Below are positions 22,641 through 34,964 of a stretch of 64,000 bases of DNA, piece after piece; the stretch's first letter is position 1, and each line of letters opens with the position of its first letter. The notes below the pieces were generated by a model, which was given only the letters and a program-made list of their open reading frames with translations, was not told the DNA's origin and did not search any database. The stretch lies in contig OX419756.1 in assembly GCA_948567375.1 (NCBI GenBank), forward strand, positions 1,307,001-1,371,000, read 5' to 3'. The DNA comes from Lunularia cruciata. Its lineage: Eukaryota > Streptophyta > Marchantiopsida > Lunulariales > Lunulariaceae. The position numbers and the translations under genes are program-made.

Positions 22641-24720
22641 TAAGCATCACCTAAAGTGATTGCTCTCCTATGGATTGCACCAGCCAATGTTCTTTGTAGA
22701 GCAATGGACACATATTGTCTAAAGTATGCTACAAAGGATGAGAGTGAGAGTGGTACCCCTGGCGTCTAATATGATAAGCTCTCGTGCGCTCCTTGACAAA
22801 TGTGTTGAACACCATGTCCATTGATCCATATAACTCCAAGGCTAGAGGAATAGAGAGGTGACCTTGTTACATACCCCTATACTTGGAGACCTTGCGTGCT
22901 ACAACACTATTCGCCGCCCATCCATGGAGATGAGTAATCACTCCCTCCAAAACTGCATTATGCATAGGGTTTGTAATCAAAACATCTACCACTATCACCT
23001 GATCATCTTGGATCAAGTATAAGTCTATGCTGACATGTGTCATCTACAAAGAATATGAACACTCCCTCCAAACAAGGTATCCACTCTCTAGTGCCATAGC
23101 TAACACTATATCCTTGATGGTATCATGGGTAGCTATCCTTTGTCCTCTATAAGGACACCGTGTCATATGAACTGCTATTGCATCCAATATATAACCACAC
23201 TCACAAGTGAGTAACAAAGATGCCGATGGGTAGACCAAACCTAGGAAAAACCTCATCGCTGTAGAGAACGTGATTGGTGTGAGTTGGAATGCCCTAATGC
23301 ACTGTCGAGCTAGGATCCAAGAGTCTACACCCTTGCCAGAGCAAGAGCAAAGCATGCTCTAGTAGCATGAGGAATGGATAAGTCAACTAAGAGAGAATGT
23401 AGCATGTGTTGACACTCTCGCTCCATCAAGGAAGACCGCAAACCTCTAGTCCAATCTAATGGTAATGAAGCAAAGGATGGGAGGTCCTCACGTGCCCATG
23501 GAGATAGACCAATCCTCATTTGCCACAATAACACATGGAGAGAAAAGGATCTCTCCTCCACCTTGGTCACATATGTTTCCAAAATTGGTCTATCAACAAC
23601 CACAAAATGGGAGGAAAGTAGGGAGGCCAAGAGAGCTCAACTACATAACCCCCCATCACACACTCAAAAACGTCCTTGCTCCGATGATATCAACAAAGAT
23701 TCCCATGATCCTCCTATCAAAATCTCTCAAACGTGATAGGAAAGTCAAGGAAGGAAGAACCATGCAGAGAAGGTAAGACAATTGATGAGCAATACTAGAG
23801 GAGAGTATACCAAAAGCTACCTATGGATCTCCTAGTAGAGGAAGGTCATCCACATAGAGAATGTCCTTTACAAGGGTAGCATCTAAGAAGCATGTGACAT
23901 AATCCTTGGATCCTATTGGCACTCCAAGAATATGTAGTCCATGAGTAGATGTGACACATCCCTTTGGAAGGTCGGAAAGGATACTTGAAGTGAACTTTGC
24001 TCTGCACTTTGATACCTTGACTCTCAAGCCTATGAGATGTATTGTGATACGAGTGATCAAAGGCTTGTTTGATTTGATCTATGGGGCACACAATGTGTGT
24101 ATCATCTACTAAGGAGGGAAATACACAACCTAGCATAACCAAAGTAGTAGATAAGAGAGCTCTAAATTGAGCCATGGAAAACAAAGGTCCCTCTAAAGGA
24201 TCTATCTATCATGTATCAACAATTGGCTCCAAGACAATGACTCCCTCATGTGACCACCTATGTTGGTAGTAAAAGGAAGTAGGAGAGGCATAGAACAATT
24301 GAAAAAATTGAATGAGACTTGCCAAGGATCCACTGGCCTCCCTAAGCTCTCTAAAGATGGATTTCCAAGAGACGTTATTAAAAGCATTCTCAATATCCAC
24401 CTATAGGACAACCCTCTTTGGATGGATATCTAAGAGTGCCCTAATGCCTAAGGAAATAGCCTCACAACCTCCAAGTGTAGCTACTCTAAAACTGATGTGG
24501 ACTAAGGTGCTCTTAGAAGTGAGATCCATGTTGAAGGACAATGGTGCAGCTAACTAAGCACAAAAAGATCTCTCCAATAGCAATTGGTCTAATGCCCCCT
24601 ATGCCCTTCTCCATTATGAGAAGTTGACTAGCCCTTAACACTTGACTAATTGATGTAGGAATATCTCTCCTTGCTACAATTGCAACAACTTGAGACAACT
24701 TAGTAAATCCACTAGATGGA
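22640..24720 (-). pseudogene. L2 reverse transcriptase / endonuclease-like polyprotein, decayed
   Basis: The order on the minus strand is as follows. RT fingers are at 24698-24513 (ARRDIPTSISQVL, then EKGIGGIRPIAIGE, the RPIAxGE block). The palm is at 24411-24209 (MDIENAFNNVSWKSIFRELR; QGDPL-type motif B mutated). The catalytic LVDDTHIV is near 24114-24091, with LHILGVPIGS at about 23940. A post-RT domain follows (FDRRIMGIF at about 23690; PILETYVTKVEERSFSLHVL at 23600-23540), then a CECGYILDAIAVHMTRC knuckle (about 23205-23155) and RIATHDTIKDIVLAMALESG. The RAD-x12-D region (about 23040-22980) is frameshifted. No apurinic endonuclease domain was seen. Stops and shifts mean it is dead. The family supplies RNA-templated insertion (target-primed reverse transcription). 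The clade is inferred, not searched. Confidence 0.75.
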
Positions 24721-24791
24721 TTATCTGCCTAAAAGAAATCTATAAGGTGCTCATATACCATCCTTGTCAAGCCTCTTGAGGAGAGGCAAGG

Positions 24792-25131
24792 TGCAAAAGA
24801 CCAAGACCGAGGAGAGAATTAAGAGAATGGAAGCTCACATTGGGACACTTGAATGAGGGAAAACCCCAAATGCCTAGCATGAGCTTTGGCTCTTGTACTT
24901 ATAGGGATCATACAAGGCTCTTGAGAAGCTTCTCAAGAAGCTTCCTTCTAGAAGCTGCTTACTTGGCGTGCAAGCTAAGCTAGTTGGAAGCTTTTAGAAG
25001 CTACCTACTTTGGATGCAAGCTAAGCTAGCCAAGAAGCTTTTTAGATACTTCTAGAATATCTAGGCCGATTTGTCTTATTTACTACTTTGTTAGCCCTAC
25101 TAAGTTCATCATTAAACTCCATATTGTTACA
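24792..25131 (-). repeat. A1 3' LTR
   Basis: 340 bp, shorter than the 5' LTR. It has lost part of the GAAGCTTC-rich block (missing around 24930-24960), consistent with slippage or recombination in that repeat. Confidence 0.88.
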
Positions 25132-25134
25132 TAT

Positions 25135-28100
25135 TCTCCCACCGCTAGTTGGTGATGTCCTCATCACCAGTGAAACTTTAAACTCTTGGATGGTCAATTG
25201 TGCATTTTGGAGATGAGAAAGAGGTTCCAATGTAGCATCATGAAGGGGATACCCTTTAAAAAGGACCTTGTACTTTGTATGTTGTTGACGGCCTTGTTGA
25301 ATGTGGCAAAGCGCAAGGATACGATCAACTTTGTACTCCTCATGATCATTGATAGGGATAGGAGGAGGGGGAGTTTGGAATTGAGAGGAAAAAGAAGATG
25401 GGTTAGGAACAAAGGCTTTCAACTTTGAAACATGAAAGATAAGATGGATGTGCATATGACAAGGCAAGGCAAGTCAATAAGCATTAGGAGAGACAATTTG
25501 GGTGACATCAAAGAGTCCTATCCAATTAGGGGCAAGTTTACAAACTTGGGTATCAAGTGGGAGAGGGAGGTTATTGGATGAGATCATGACCTTATCACCA
25601 ACTTGAAAGTTGAGATTACGATGATGGTGATCCACATATTGTTCCAGCTGATTCTGAGCAACAAGGAGATGAGATTTGGCTTGTTGGAGGGATTAGGAGA
25701 TGGTGGTCAAGAAGGTGGAAGTATGAAGGACATGAGATGGAGAAGGAGTAAGAAGGGAATCAGGAACAAGTGGGTCTTGGGCAAAATTGAGAAAGAAAGG
25801 AGAGAATCCAGTGCTTGCCTATTTAGAATTATTGTATGCAAACTCTACAATTGCAAGACATTCATCCCAATTGGTATGGTGAATGTTGATGAAAGCACAA
25901 AGCATATCTTCTAAGGTGCAATTTGCATGTTCAGTTTGTCCATCAGTTTGAGGATGATAGGCCATGGACAAAACAAGCTTGGTGCCGAGCATCTAGAAGA
26001 GTGCTTGCCAAAACTTTCCAATGAAGCAAGGATCACAATCGGTCATGATGAGTACAAGTGGCATCCCATGATGCTTGAATACATTGTCAAAGTAGCTTTG
26101 TGCCAAGGTTGGAGCATCCACATTATCAACCGTTGGTGCCAAATGGAATTGCTTACTAAGTTTATCCACAAACACCACAATTGCTACGTGACCTTGCTTT
26201 ATCTTGGGTAAGGAGGTGATGAGATATAAGCTCACATGTTCCCAATGAGTAGATGGAATAAGGAGTGGTTGAAGGAGTCTACTCGGTTTCTGGTTACTGG
26301 TCTTGTTGTGTTGGCAACTCTCACACAATCAGATAAACTTCCAAACATCTTGAGCCATGTTCGGCCACCACCATTGGCGTTGGAGGGTACCCAAGGTCTT
26401 GTCCACACCCATGTGACCAATAATTAGTAAATTATGGGCTCCTTGAAGGCACCCAAGTTGGATATCACCTTTGGCTAGAATATAGATCCGGTCCTCATGG
26501 AATAGAAGGCTTTATTTCAAGGAGAAGGTGTTGTACTCCTTGTCGCATGTTATAAGACAACCATGTACCATCTGGAAGAAGAGATCTTGTTATAGAGCTG
26601 ACCAAAACTCATTTGGACCTTGGAGTCAATTGACATCATTGTAATTGCCACCATGATGAGAGGAAGAGACATCAAATTAGGTCATCATGATAGGGGATCA
26701 AGGATGACATGGAACCGACCTAGTTTTTATTCAATTTTGATGTCAAACAATTGGAGTTGCTCCTCTCATCAATGATGTTATGCCTCCATACCTTTGTGGC
26801 ATATACCATTGCAAGTTGTTCTTGATCTAGAGCAAAGTAATTTCTTTCAGTTGTATTTAGTTGGCAAGACACAAAGGCAATGGAATGTAGTCCATTTGGG
26901 AATTCTTGTTGCAACATGGCTCCAATTGCAAAGTTAGAAGCATCAAAATCAACCACACAAGGTAGTTGAGGATCATATGGTGTAAGAATGGGTCTTGAAG
27001 ACACCATATGTTTCAACTTCTAGAATGCTTCTTTGTGCTTGGTGGTCCACTATCCACTATTATGCTCATGTGGTTGTAGCATTGACTGACCTCTTGGAAA
27101 AGAACTCAAGCTTTGAACCATCGATAAAAATTGGCCAATCCATTAAATGCCTATACTTCTATAGCACCCTTTAGAGTAGGCCAAATCAATAATGGTCTTG
27201 ATTTTCTCCTCTTCCATCTTGATCTCCTCCAATGAGATCTTGTGGCCCAAGAAGGTAACTTCCTTTTGCCAAAAGGTACACTTTGACTTCTTGGAGTAAA
27301 ACTTCCATTATTGTAGTTGTCTTAGGACTTCTCGTATGTGATTCATGTGTTTTGCCTTTGTCTTGCTATAGATTAAGATATCATCCAAGAATACCACCAC
27401 GTACCAATCCAATAGTCCATCCAACACCCAATGCATCTGATCTATGAAAACTACTGAAGCATTAGTGAGTCCAAAAGGTAGAACTCTACACTTGAAATGC
27501 CCATACCTTGTGCAAAAGATAGTCTTTTGCACATCCTCCCTATCAATATGGATTTGCCAATAGCCGCTATGAAGATCCAACTTGGAGAAGTATTATGCTC
27601 CACTCAATTGATCAAGCAATTCATCAATCCAAGGCAAGGGATATGCATTCTTCTTTGTTTGCTTATTGAGCCCATGATAATCAATATAGAAACAAAGTAT
27701 TCCATCCTTCTTCCAAACACATAGTATTAGTGCTCCCCAAGGAGAGGTATTATGTTGTATGAAGTACTTCTCCAACAATTCCATAAGTGTTGTTTGCAAC
27801 TCCTCCAACTCCTTTGGTGAGAGTTGATAGATTGGTCTACTCATTGGAGTACTCCCTGGCAATAACTCAATCTTGAAGGGCATACCACAATCGGAGGGTA
27901 ATCCGTTCAGCAGATCATCCAAAAACATGTCTGCAAGCTCTTGAACTATCTAATCAACCTTTTTTGATGAGGCTCTTGGCACTCCTTGGATTGTCCTTGT
28001 GCAATCAGCTTGATCCACACCACAAAAACAAACTTATCTTCCTCCAAAGCTTGCTCTATGGCTGCTTCACTAACAAATTTCCCATCTAGGAACTCATCTC

Positions 28101-29800
28101 TCTTCAAAGCTTGCTCCATGGCTGCCTTCCTGGCAAACTTCCCATCCTTGGGACTCATCTCCCTTCAAGGTTTGTTCTATGGCTATGGGATTGACTATTT
28201 TTAGGTGTCTTAATCAGAGGTGCTAGACAACCTAATTAGAAATTCCTACCTTGGTGTTGTACTTGAATTTGTTATTGGGTCCAATCAAATTGAACCTTAT
28301 GACATTCAAACCAAGGTAGTCCTAGAATGATATCATAGTATAGAGGTACCACTACAAACCTCATACACTCTAAATACTCTTTCCCAATCTTGAAGGTAAC
28401 AAGATGTGAGGTATTGAATGCCAAACCCTTTCTACTATCCGCTAGCATCAATCTACTTCCAATTTAATGGCTTGATAGGAATACCCAATTCCTTTGCTAC
28501 TTGCATAGACATATAATTCTCTAAACTTCTAAAATCAACCAAAATACTACAACCCTAATTAGATATTGTACCTTGCAAGTGAAGCAAACTTGCATAGATC
28601 AAGCCTTCAATCCCATTGGAACTAATCAAGCTCCTAGTAGGCGGCTCAAAATCTCCTATTGGGATTCCTCATTTCCTTGATCATTCTGCTACACAAATTC
28701 CTTTTGGGCAACATGTCGAGGTCACTCCTTCTTGAGTAGATATTTAGCAATAGGAGATTCCAATTGGTAACAATAGAAACAACCACCATTTTCTCATAGT
28801 TTTTCTATATCTGTAGTTCCATGTGGTCTATGTTGAATCTCAATTGGTGCCGGCTCCTCCACTCGTGTGTAATGTATCGGTAGGTTCTATGGAGGTCAAG
28901 GTCAAGACCAAGTTGTTGCAACCAAGGAATCAAAATGTTCGGCCAACCGCATGGGTTCCTCCAAGTGTTGTGGCTCTTGCATGGTTACCTCTAATTTGGT
29001 TCTTGACTTCAAGCCCCTCAAAAATTGATCTAGAGCTTCACCTTCTAGTATATCTAGAATTTTCATGATGGTGTTTTAGACTTGCATAATGTAACTTCTT
29101 ATAGAGCCAATTTGTTTCAACTTTGCCAACCTATCTTGTGCAGCTTGTGTGACATTTATAGCTTGGAATTGACTAATTATTGCACTCTTGAATTTTGCCC
29201 GCATCAAGATTGGTGCAACAATTTGTTGTTAAGTTTGCTCCACTCAAAATCTCCACCATAGCTTTGCTTCTCCATCCAATTGACTAGAAGCCAAGAGAAT
29301 CTATTTCCGCTCGTCTTGAAGATTGGTAGCTTCAAAATAACAACCACAATCAAACACAAAATTCTCCACTACACCCAATAGATTCTTGCCTTCAAATACC
29401 TTAGGTTTAGGGAACCGGATTTGATCTTCTCCTTCTTGAACTTGTGCCCTCTGTACGTGCTCCTGTCTTCAATGATCTTGTTCATCCAACAATCGAGTAA
29501 GGTGCTCAATTTGTTGTTGCATAGCAATGATAACCTCATGCATTGCCGACATAGTTGCTACTCTATCATGCCATCCCTAATCCATCTAATTTATTAATGC
29601 ATAGAAGTAGCATGTCCACTGTTCTCCATAGTTACAACCGGAAGCACCAAGGGTTCTTCAGATATGGTGATCATATGCAAAATATCTTATCCAAAGCATG
29701 AGGTGATGAATTGTGTGAAATGATGCTTGTGTAGTACTTGGATACAAAATTCCCAATGGTTTGGTGGAAGTGGATTTGGTGGTCCATAAATTCCATCCAT
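25135..29800 (-). pseudogene. A1 gag-pol polyprotein, decayed
   Basis: This encodes the capsid and the enzymes that copy and integrate a chromovirus. Gag starts at ATG 29800 (MDGIYGPPNPLPPNHW) and reaches a capsid-like segment near 28850 (GLKSRTKLEVTMQEPQ, LAEHFDSLVATT). A degraded knuckle (GGCFYCYQ) is near 28790. The protease region has ILVDFRSLENYM near 28540 (active DSG altered) and YDIILGLPWFE near 28340. Three tandem AxEQALKxDE repeats are at 28190-28030. RT is at 27928-27308 with [11 protein letters not shown] intact. RNase H is at 27016-26720. Integrase is at 26420-25990 with the HHCC region and DLITSLPKIKQGH. The chromodomain (EEYKVDRILALCHIQQG ... YPLHDATLEPLSHLQNAQ) lies in the open frame 25467-25042 and is uninterrupted. 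Many stops and frameshifts are present upstream. Confidence 0.88.
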
Positions 29801-29822
29801 CCCATTCTTGCTTTGATGCCAA

Positions 29823-30234
29823 TGTAAAAGACCAAGACCAAGGAGAGAAATAGGAAAATAGAAGCTCACATTGGGACACTTGAATGAGAGAAAACCCCAC
29901 ATGCCTAGCATGAGCTTCAACTCTTATATTTATAGGGATCATAAAGGGCTCTTGAGAAGCTTCTCAAGAAGCTTCCTTGAGCCGCTTTCTTGGAGTGCAA
30001 GCCAAGTTGATTGGGAAGCTTCTCAAGAAGCTTCCTTCTAGAAGTCGCTTACTTCGCATGCAAGCTAAGCTAATTGGAAGCTTCTAGAAGCTACCTACTT
30101 GGGGTGTAAGCTAAGCTAGTCAGGAAGCTTCCCAAGAAGTTTCCTAGATACTTTTGGAATATTCTAGGTTAATTTGTCTTATTTGCTACTTTTTTAGCCC
30201 TACTAACTTTGTCGTTAAACTCCATATTGTTACA
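29823..30234 (-). repeat. A1 5' LTR
   Basis: 412 bp, from TGTAACAATATGG to CTTTTACA on the minus strand, with a TATA box (CCCTATAAATATAAG, around 29938-29924) and repeated GAAGCTTCT/TTCTAGAAG modules at about 29955-30140. It faces the 5' LTR of A2 across 214 bp of L2. Confidence 0.9.
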
Positions 30235-30448
30235 CAAGTGCAATGCACAATGCTTGTGCAAAAAGTGACCTATCAAGACATAAAAGGTGCTCAGGTTGAT
30301 AATCTAAGACCTTTAATGGTACTCCTTCTCCTACCATAGGATGTAATGAGCTTAGAGAAGAGATAGTCTCATCAATGTGACTAGCCATAGACAAAGGGTG
30401 TAGCGTCCATGTTGCTCTACTAAAATCTCTTGCTTGACCCAATATCCT

Positions 30449-30871
30449 TATAACAATGTGGAGTTTAGCGACGAAGTTAGTCGGGCTTACAAAGTAGAGA
30501 ATAAGACAAAATAGCCTAGAATATTCAAGAAGCATCTAAGAAGCTTCTTGGGAAGCTTCCCAACTAGTTAACTTGCGCCCTAAGCAGGTAGCTTAAAGAA
30601 AGAAGCTTCTAGAAGCTTCTAACTAGCTTAGCTTGCATGCCAAGTAGGCGGCTTCTAGAAGGAAGCTTCTTGAGAAGCTTCTTGGTTAACTTGGCTTGCA
30701 TTCCAAGAAACCGGCTCAAGAAAGCTTCTTGAGAAGCTTCAAGGGTCTTGTATGCTACCTATAAATACCCAAGCCGAAGCTCATGCTAGGCATTCAGAGT
30801 TTTCCCTCATTCAAGTGTCCCAATGTGAGTTTCCATTCTCCTATTTCTCTCCTCGGTTTTGATCTTTTACA
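30449..30871 (+). repeat. A2 5' LTR
   Basis: 423 bp. It begins TATAACAATGTGGAG (the canonical TG mutated to TA) and ends GATCTTTTACA. TATA box CTATAAATA at 30759-30767, downstream of four clusters of heat-shock-like modules. Confidence 0.93.
30517..30740 (+). promoter_or_regulatory. Clustered heat-shock-element-like modules upstream of the A2 TATA box
   Basis: Alternating GAA and TTC triplets spaced by two bases, the definition of a heat-shock element (nGAAnnTTCnnGAAn), occur at 30517-30558 (GAATATTCAAGAAGCATC, then GAAGCTTC), 30602-30619 (AGAAGCTTCTAGAAGCTTCT), 30653-30685 (TTCTAGAAGGAAGCTTC and following) and 30722-30740. All lie within about 240 bases upstream of the TATA box at 30759. 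Binding by heat-shock factors is inferred from the motif only. Confidence 0.6.
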
Positions 30872-30893
30872 TTGGTATTAGAGCAGGAATGGG

Positions 30894-33800
30894 ATGGATG
30901 GAATTTATGGACCACCAAATCCACTTCCGCCAAACCATTGGGACTTTCATGTCCAGATATTACCAAAGCATCGTTTCACACAATTCATCACCTTGCGCTT
31001 TGGGCAATTTTCTACATATGATCACCGTGTTAGAGGAACCCTTGATACTTCCAATGGTAACTTATGGAGAACGGTGGACGTGTTGTATCTAAGTGTTAAT
31101 CAACTAGATAAATTGAGGGTAGTGGAATAGAGTAGTAGCAATGGTGGCAATACCGGATGTTAACCTTGCAATGCAACAACAAATCAAGCATCTTACTCGA
31201 TTATTGGATGAACAAGACCAACAACAACAAGAATAGATAGATAGAGCGCTAGTTCGAGATGGAGAAGATCACATTTGATTTCCGAAACCCAAGGTGTTTG
31301 AAGGCAAGAATCTTCCAAGCACAATGGAGAATTTTGTGTTTGACTGCAAACATTACTTTGAAGCCACCAATCTTCAAGACGAGTGGAAACAAATTCTCTT
31401 GGCTTCTAGTCAATTGGATGGCATGGCAAAACTTTGGTGGCAATTCTGAGTAGAAAGAGCTGAATGACAAATTGTTACACCGGTTTTGTTATGGGCAGAA
31501 TTCAAAGATGCAATACTTGGTCGATTTCAAACTATAAATGCCACCCGAGCCGCACGAGATAAATTGGCGGAGTTGAAGCAGATTGGCTCAGTGAGAAGCT
31601 ACATCACACAATTTCAGAACATCATCATGCAAATTCCAAATATCCAAGAAGGTGAAGTTTTGGATCGATTTGTGCAAGGATTGAAGTCACAAACCAAATT
31701 GGAGGTGACCATGTGGGAGCCACAAAACATAGAAGAAGCCATGCAATTGGCTGAGCATTTTGATTCCTTGGTTGCAACAACTTAATCTTGACCTCGATCA
31801 ACACAAAGCCTACCAGTACACTACACACGAGCAAATACGGAAGGGAGATGAGTACCAAGATGGGAAGTTTGCCAAGAAGGCAACCATGGAGCAAGCTTGG
31901 AAGAGAGATGGGTCCCTAGAAGGGAAGTTTGTTAATGAAGCGGCCATAGAGCAAGCTTTGGAGGAAGATAAGTCTGTATTCACGGTGTGGATCAAGCCGA
32001 TTGCACAAGAACAATCTGAGGAGGGACAAGAGCCTCATCAAGCAATGGTTGATCGGATAGTTCAAGAGTTTGCACATGTGTTTTCGGATGATCTGCCAAA
32101 GGGATTACCCTCGGATCGAGGTATGCCTTTCAAGATCGAGTTATTGCCAGAGAATACTCCAGTGAGTAGACCAATCTATTGGCTCTCACCAAAGGAGTTG
32201 GAGGAGTTGTGAACAACACTTACAGAGTTGTTGGAGAAGGATTTCATACAACATAGTACGTCTCCTTGGGGAGCACCAGTACTATTTGTTCCAAAGAAGG
32301 ATGGAGGACTTTGTTTCTGTATTGATTACCGTGGACTCAATAAGCAAACCATGAAGAATGCATATCCCTTACCTCGGATCAATGACTTGCTTGATCAACT
32401 AAGTGGAGCACACTACTTTTCCAAGCTGGATCTTTGTAGCGGCTATTGGCAAATTCCTATTGAAAGAGAGGACGTGCAAAAGATTGCTTTTTGTACAAGG
32501 TATGGATATTTTGAGTGGAGAGTTCTACCTTTCGGACTCACTAATGCTCTAGCAGTCTTCATGGATCAGATGCATCGGGTGTTGGAGGGACTATTGGATC
32601 GGTCCGTAGTGGTATTCTTAGATGATATCTTAATCTATAGCAAGACAGAGGCAGAACACATGAATCATATGCAAGAAGTCCCAAGACGACTACAATAGTG
32701 GAAATTTTACTTCAAGAAGTCAAAGTGTGCTTTTTGGCAGAAGGAAGTTACCTTCTTGGGTCATAAAATCTTATCAGAGGGGATCAAGATGGAAGAAGAG
32801 AAGATCAAGGCCATTATTGATTGGCCTACCTTGAAGGATGCTACATAAGTATGAGCATTCAATGGATTGGCCAGTTTTTACCGACGGTTCATCCACTATT
32901 ATGCTCACGTGGCTGCACCATTGACTGACCTCTTGGGAAAGAACTCAAGCTTCCAGTGGACCACCAAGCGTGAAAAAGCATTCCAGAAGTTAAAGCATAT
33001 GGTGTCTTCAAGACCCATTCTTCAACCATATGATCCTCAACTACCTTGTGTGGTTGATTTTGATGCTTCTAACTTTGCAATTGGAGCTGTGTTGCAACAA
33101 GATTTTCCAGATGGACTACATCTTATTGCCTTTGTGTCTTGCCGACTAAATACAGCTGAAAGAAATTACTCTGCTCGAGATCGGGAACAACTTGCAATGG
33201 TATATGCCACCAAGGTATGGAGGCATTATCTCTTGGGGAAACAAGTGATCATGTGAATTGATCACAAGCCATTGTTGCAGACCTTACACTTGGAGCACAT
33301 GAAGAGTCAGCATCATCGATGGGAAGAGCAACTCCAATTTTTTGACATCAAACTTGAGTACAAACCAGGTCGGTTCCATGTCATCCTAATGCTCTATCAC
33401 GACGACCTGATTTGAAGGCTCTTCCTCTCATCACGGTGGCAATTACAACGGTGTCCCTTGACCCTAAGGTCCATAATGAGTTTCAATCAGCTCTACAACA
33501 AGATCCCTTCTTCCAAATGGTACACAATGGTCCAAATGGTTGTCTGACAGCATGCAACAAGGAGTACAACACCTTCTCCTTCAAGGAAGGCCTTTTATTC
33601 CATGCAGACCAAATCTATGTTCCAGCCAAAGGTGATCTTTGACTTATGCGCCTTCAAGAAGCCCATGATTTACCAATAGCTGGTCACATGGGAGTGGACA
33701 AGACCTTGGGCACCCTCTAATGCCAATGGTGGTGGCCCAACATGACATGAGATGTTCGGGACTTTGTCCGATCATGTGAGAGTTGCCAACGTAACAAGGC

Positions 33801-34930
33801 TAGCAACCAGAAGCCGAGTGGACTCCTTCAGCCACTCGCCATTCCATCCACTCACTGGGGGCATGTGAGCTTGGATCTCATCACATCCTTGCCAAAGACA
33901 AAACAAGGACACACCGCAATCGTGGTGTTTGTGGATAAACTTAAGAAGGAAATCCACTTGGCACCAACCTGTGATACCGTGGATGCTCCAACCTTAGTGC
34001 AAACCTACTTCAACAATGTCTTCAAGCATCATGGGATGCCACGTTTACTCATCTCCGACCGTGATCCTTGATTTACCGGGAAGTTTTGGCAAGCACTCTT
34101 CCAGATACTCGGCACCAAGCTTGCTTTGTCCATGACCTATCATCCTCAAACTGATGGACAAATAGAACACGCAAATCGTACATTGGAGGATATGTTGCGA
34201 GTCTTTGTCAATGTCCACCATACCAACTGGGATGAATGTCTTGCAGCTGTAGAATTTGCCTACAACAATTCCAAACAAGTAGCACCGGATTTTCTCCCTT
34301 CTTTCTAAATTTTGTCCAAGATCCGCTTGTTCTAGATTCTCTTCTTGCTCCCCCTCTCTCTCAAGTTCCTCATACTTCCAAATTCTTGACCACTATATCC
34401 CAATCTCTCCAACAAGCCAAGTCTCACCTCCTTGTTGCTCAGAATCACCAAAAACAATATGCGGACCACCAGCGTCATGATCTCACCTTTGAAGTTGGTG
34501 ATAAAGTCATGTTATCCTCTAGTAACCTCCCTCTCCCACTTGATACCCAAGTTCGTAAACTTGCTCCTAATTGGATAGGACCCTTTGATATCACCCACAT
34601 TGTCTCTCCTGTTGCTTATCAACTTGCCTTGCCTTGTCACATGCGTATCTATCTTGTCTTTCATGTTTCCAAGTTGAAAGCCTTTGTTCCTAACCCCTCT
34701 TCATTTTCCTCTCGAGTCCAACCTCCTCCTTTGCCTGTCCCTATCAATGATCATGAGGAGTATGAAGTTGATCGTATCCTTGCGCATCACTGTATTCAAC
34801 GAAGCCGTCGCCAACATACGGAGTACAAGGTCCTTTGGAAAGTGTAACTCCTTCATGATGCCACATGGGAACCTCTTTCCTACCTCCAGAATGCACAGAC
34901 GGCTATCAAGGAATTTGAAGCTTCACTAGC
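30894..34930 (+). pseudogene. A2 gag-pol polyprotein, protease-less and decayed
   Basis: Gag begins at ATG 30894 (MDGIYGPPNPLPPNHW). It shifts to a second frame by 31141 and has a clear retrotransposon capsid block at 31486-31785 (FKDAILGRFQTINATRAARD ... VRSYITQFQNII). The deletion junction at about 31830 joins gag directly to the tandem DGKFAKKATMEQAWKRD / EGKFVNEAAIEQALEED repeats (31855-31975). RT spans about 32040-32700 with FLDD intact at 32615-32626. RNase H is at 32867-33256 (VVDFDASNFAIGAVLQQ). Integrase is at 33650-34310 (CESCQRNKASNQKPSG, DLITSLPKTKQGH, HPQTDGQIEHANRTLEDM). The chromodomain is at about 34755-34915 (EEYEVDRILAHH ... LHDATWEPLSYLQNAQ) with one internal stop. Three frames are used and about eight stops interrupt it. 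It could not supply its own protease. Confidence 0.9.
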
Positions 34931-34964
34931 AATGAGGACGTCACCAACTAGCGGCGGGGGAATA

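Larger units (their letters stand above)
24792..30234 (-). mobile_element. Ty3/gypsy chromovirus, family A, copy A1
   Basis: A 5.4-kb LTR retrotransposon on the minus strand. The 5' LTR is 30234-29823 and the 3' LTR is 25131-24792. The primer site next to the 5' LTR is TTGGCATCAAAGC (29822-29810). The purine tract before the 3' LTR is GCGGTGGGAGAATA (25145-25132). The flanks CAAGG (24787-24791) and CAAGT (30235-30239) are a five-base target duplication with one mismatch. It inserted into L2. The gene order gag-PR-RT-RNaseH-INT-chromodomain places it in Ty3/gypsy chromoviruses. Confidence 0.9.

Noticed and set aside
23459-23776. Plus-strand open frame of 105 codons within L2
   Set aside because: It is the antisense shadow of the L reverse transcriptase; the minus strand carries the recognisable motifs.
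24513-24698. L reverse transcriptase as a retron or group II intron enzyme
   Set aside because: The context is a plant repeat with 5'-truncated copies, a shared 3' tail and a downstream knuckle. There is no domain X/HNH, intron RNA structure or msr/msd.
25927-26211. Plus-strand open frames within A1, and similar shadows within element B
   Set aside because: These are antisense to integrase and other pol domains, so they are not separate genes.
30517-30740. GAAGCTTC runs as nothing more than a HindIII-site satellite
   Set aside because: Simple slippage may add units, but the modules are interspersed in non-repetitive LTR sequence, keep five-base phasing and sit just upstream of the TATA box in all copies, so a regulatory reading is kept as a finding.
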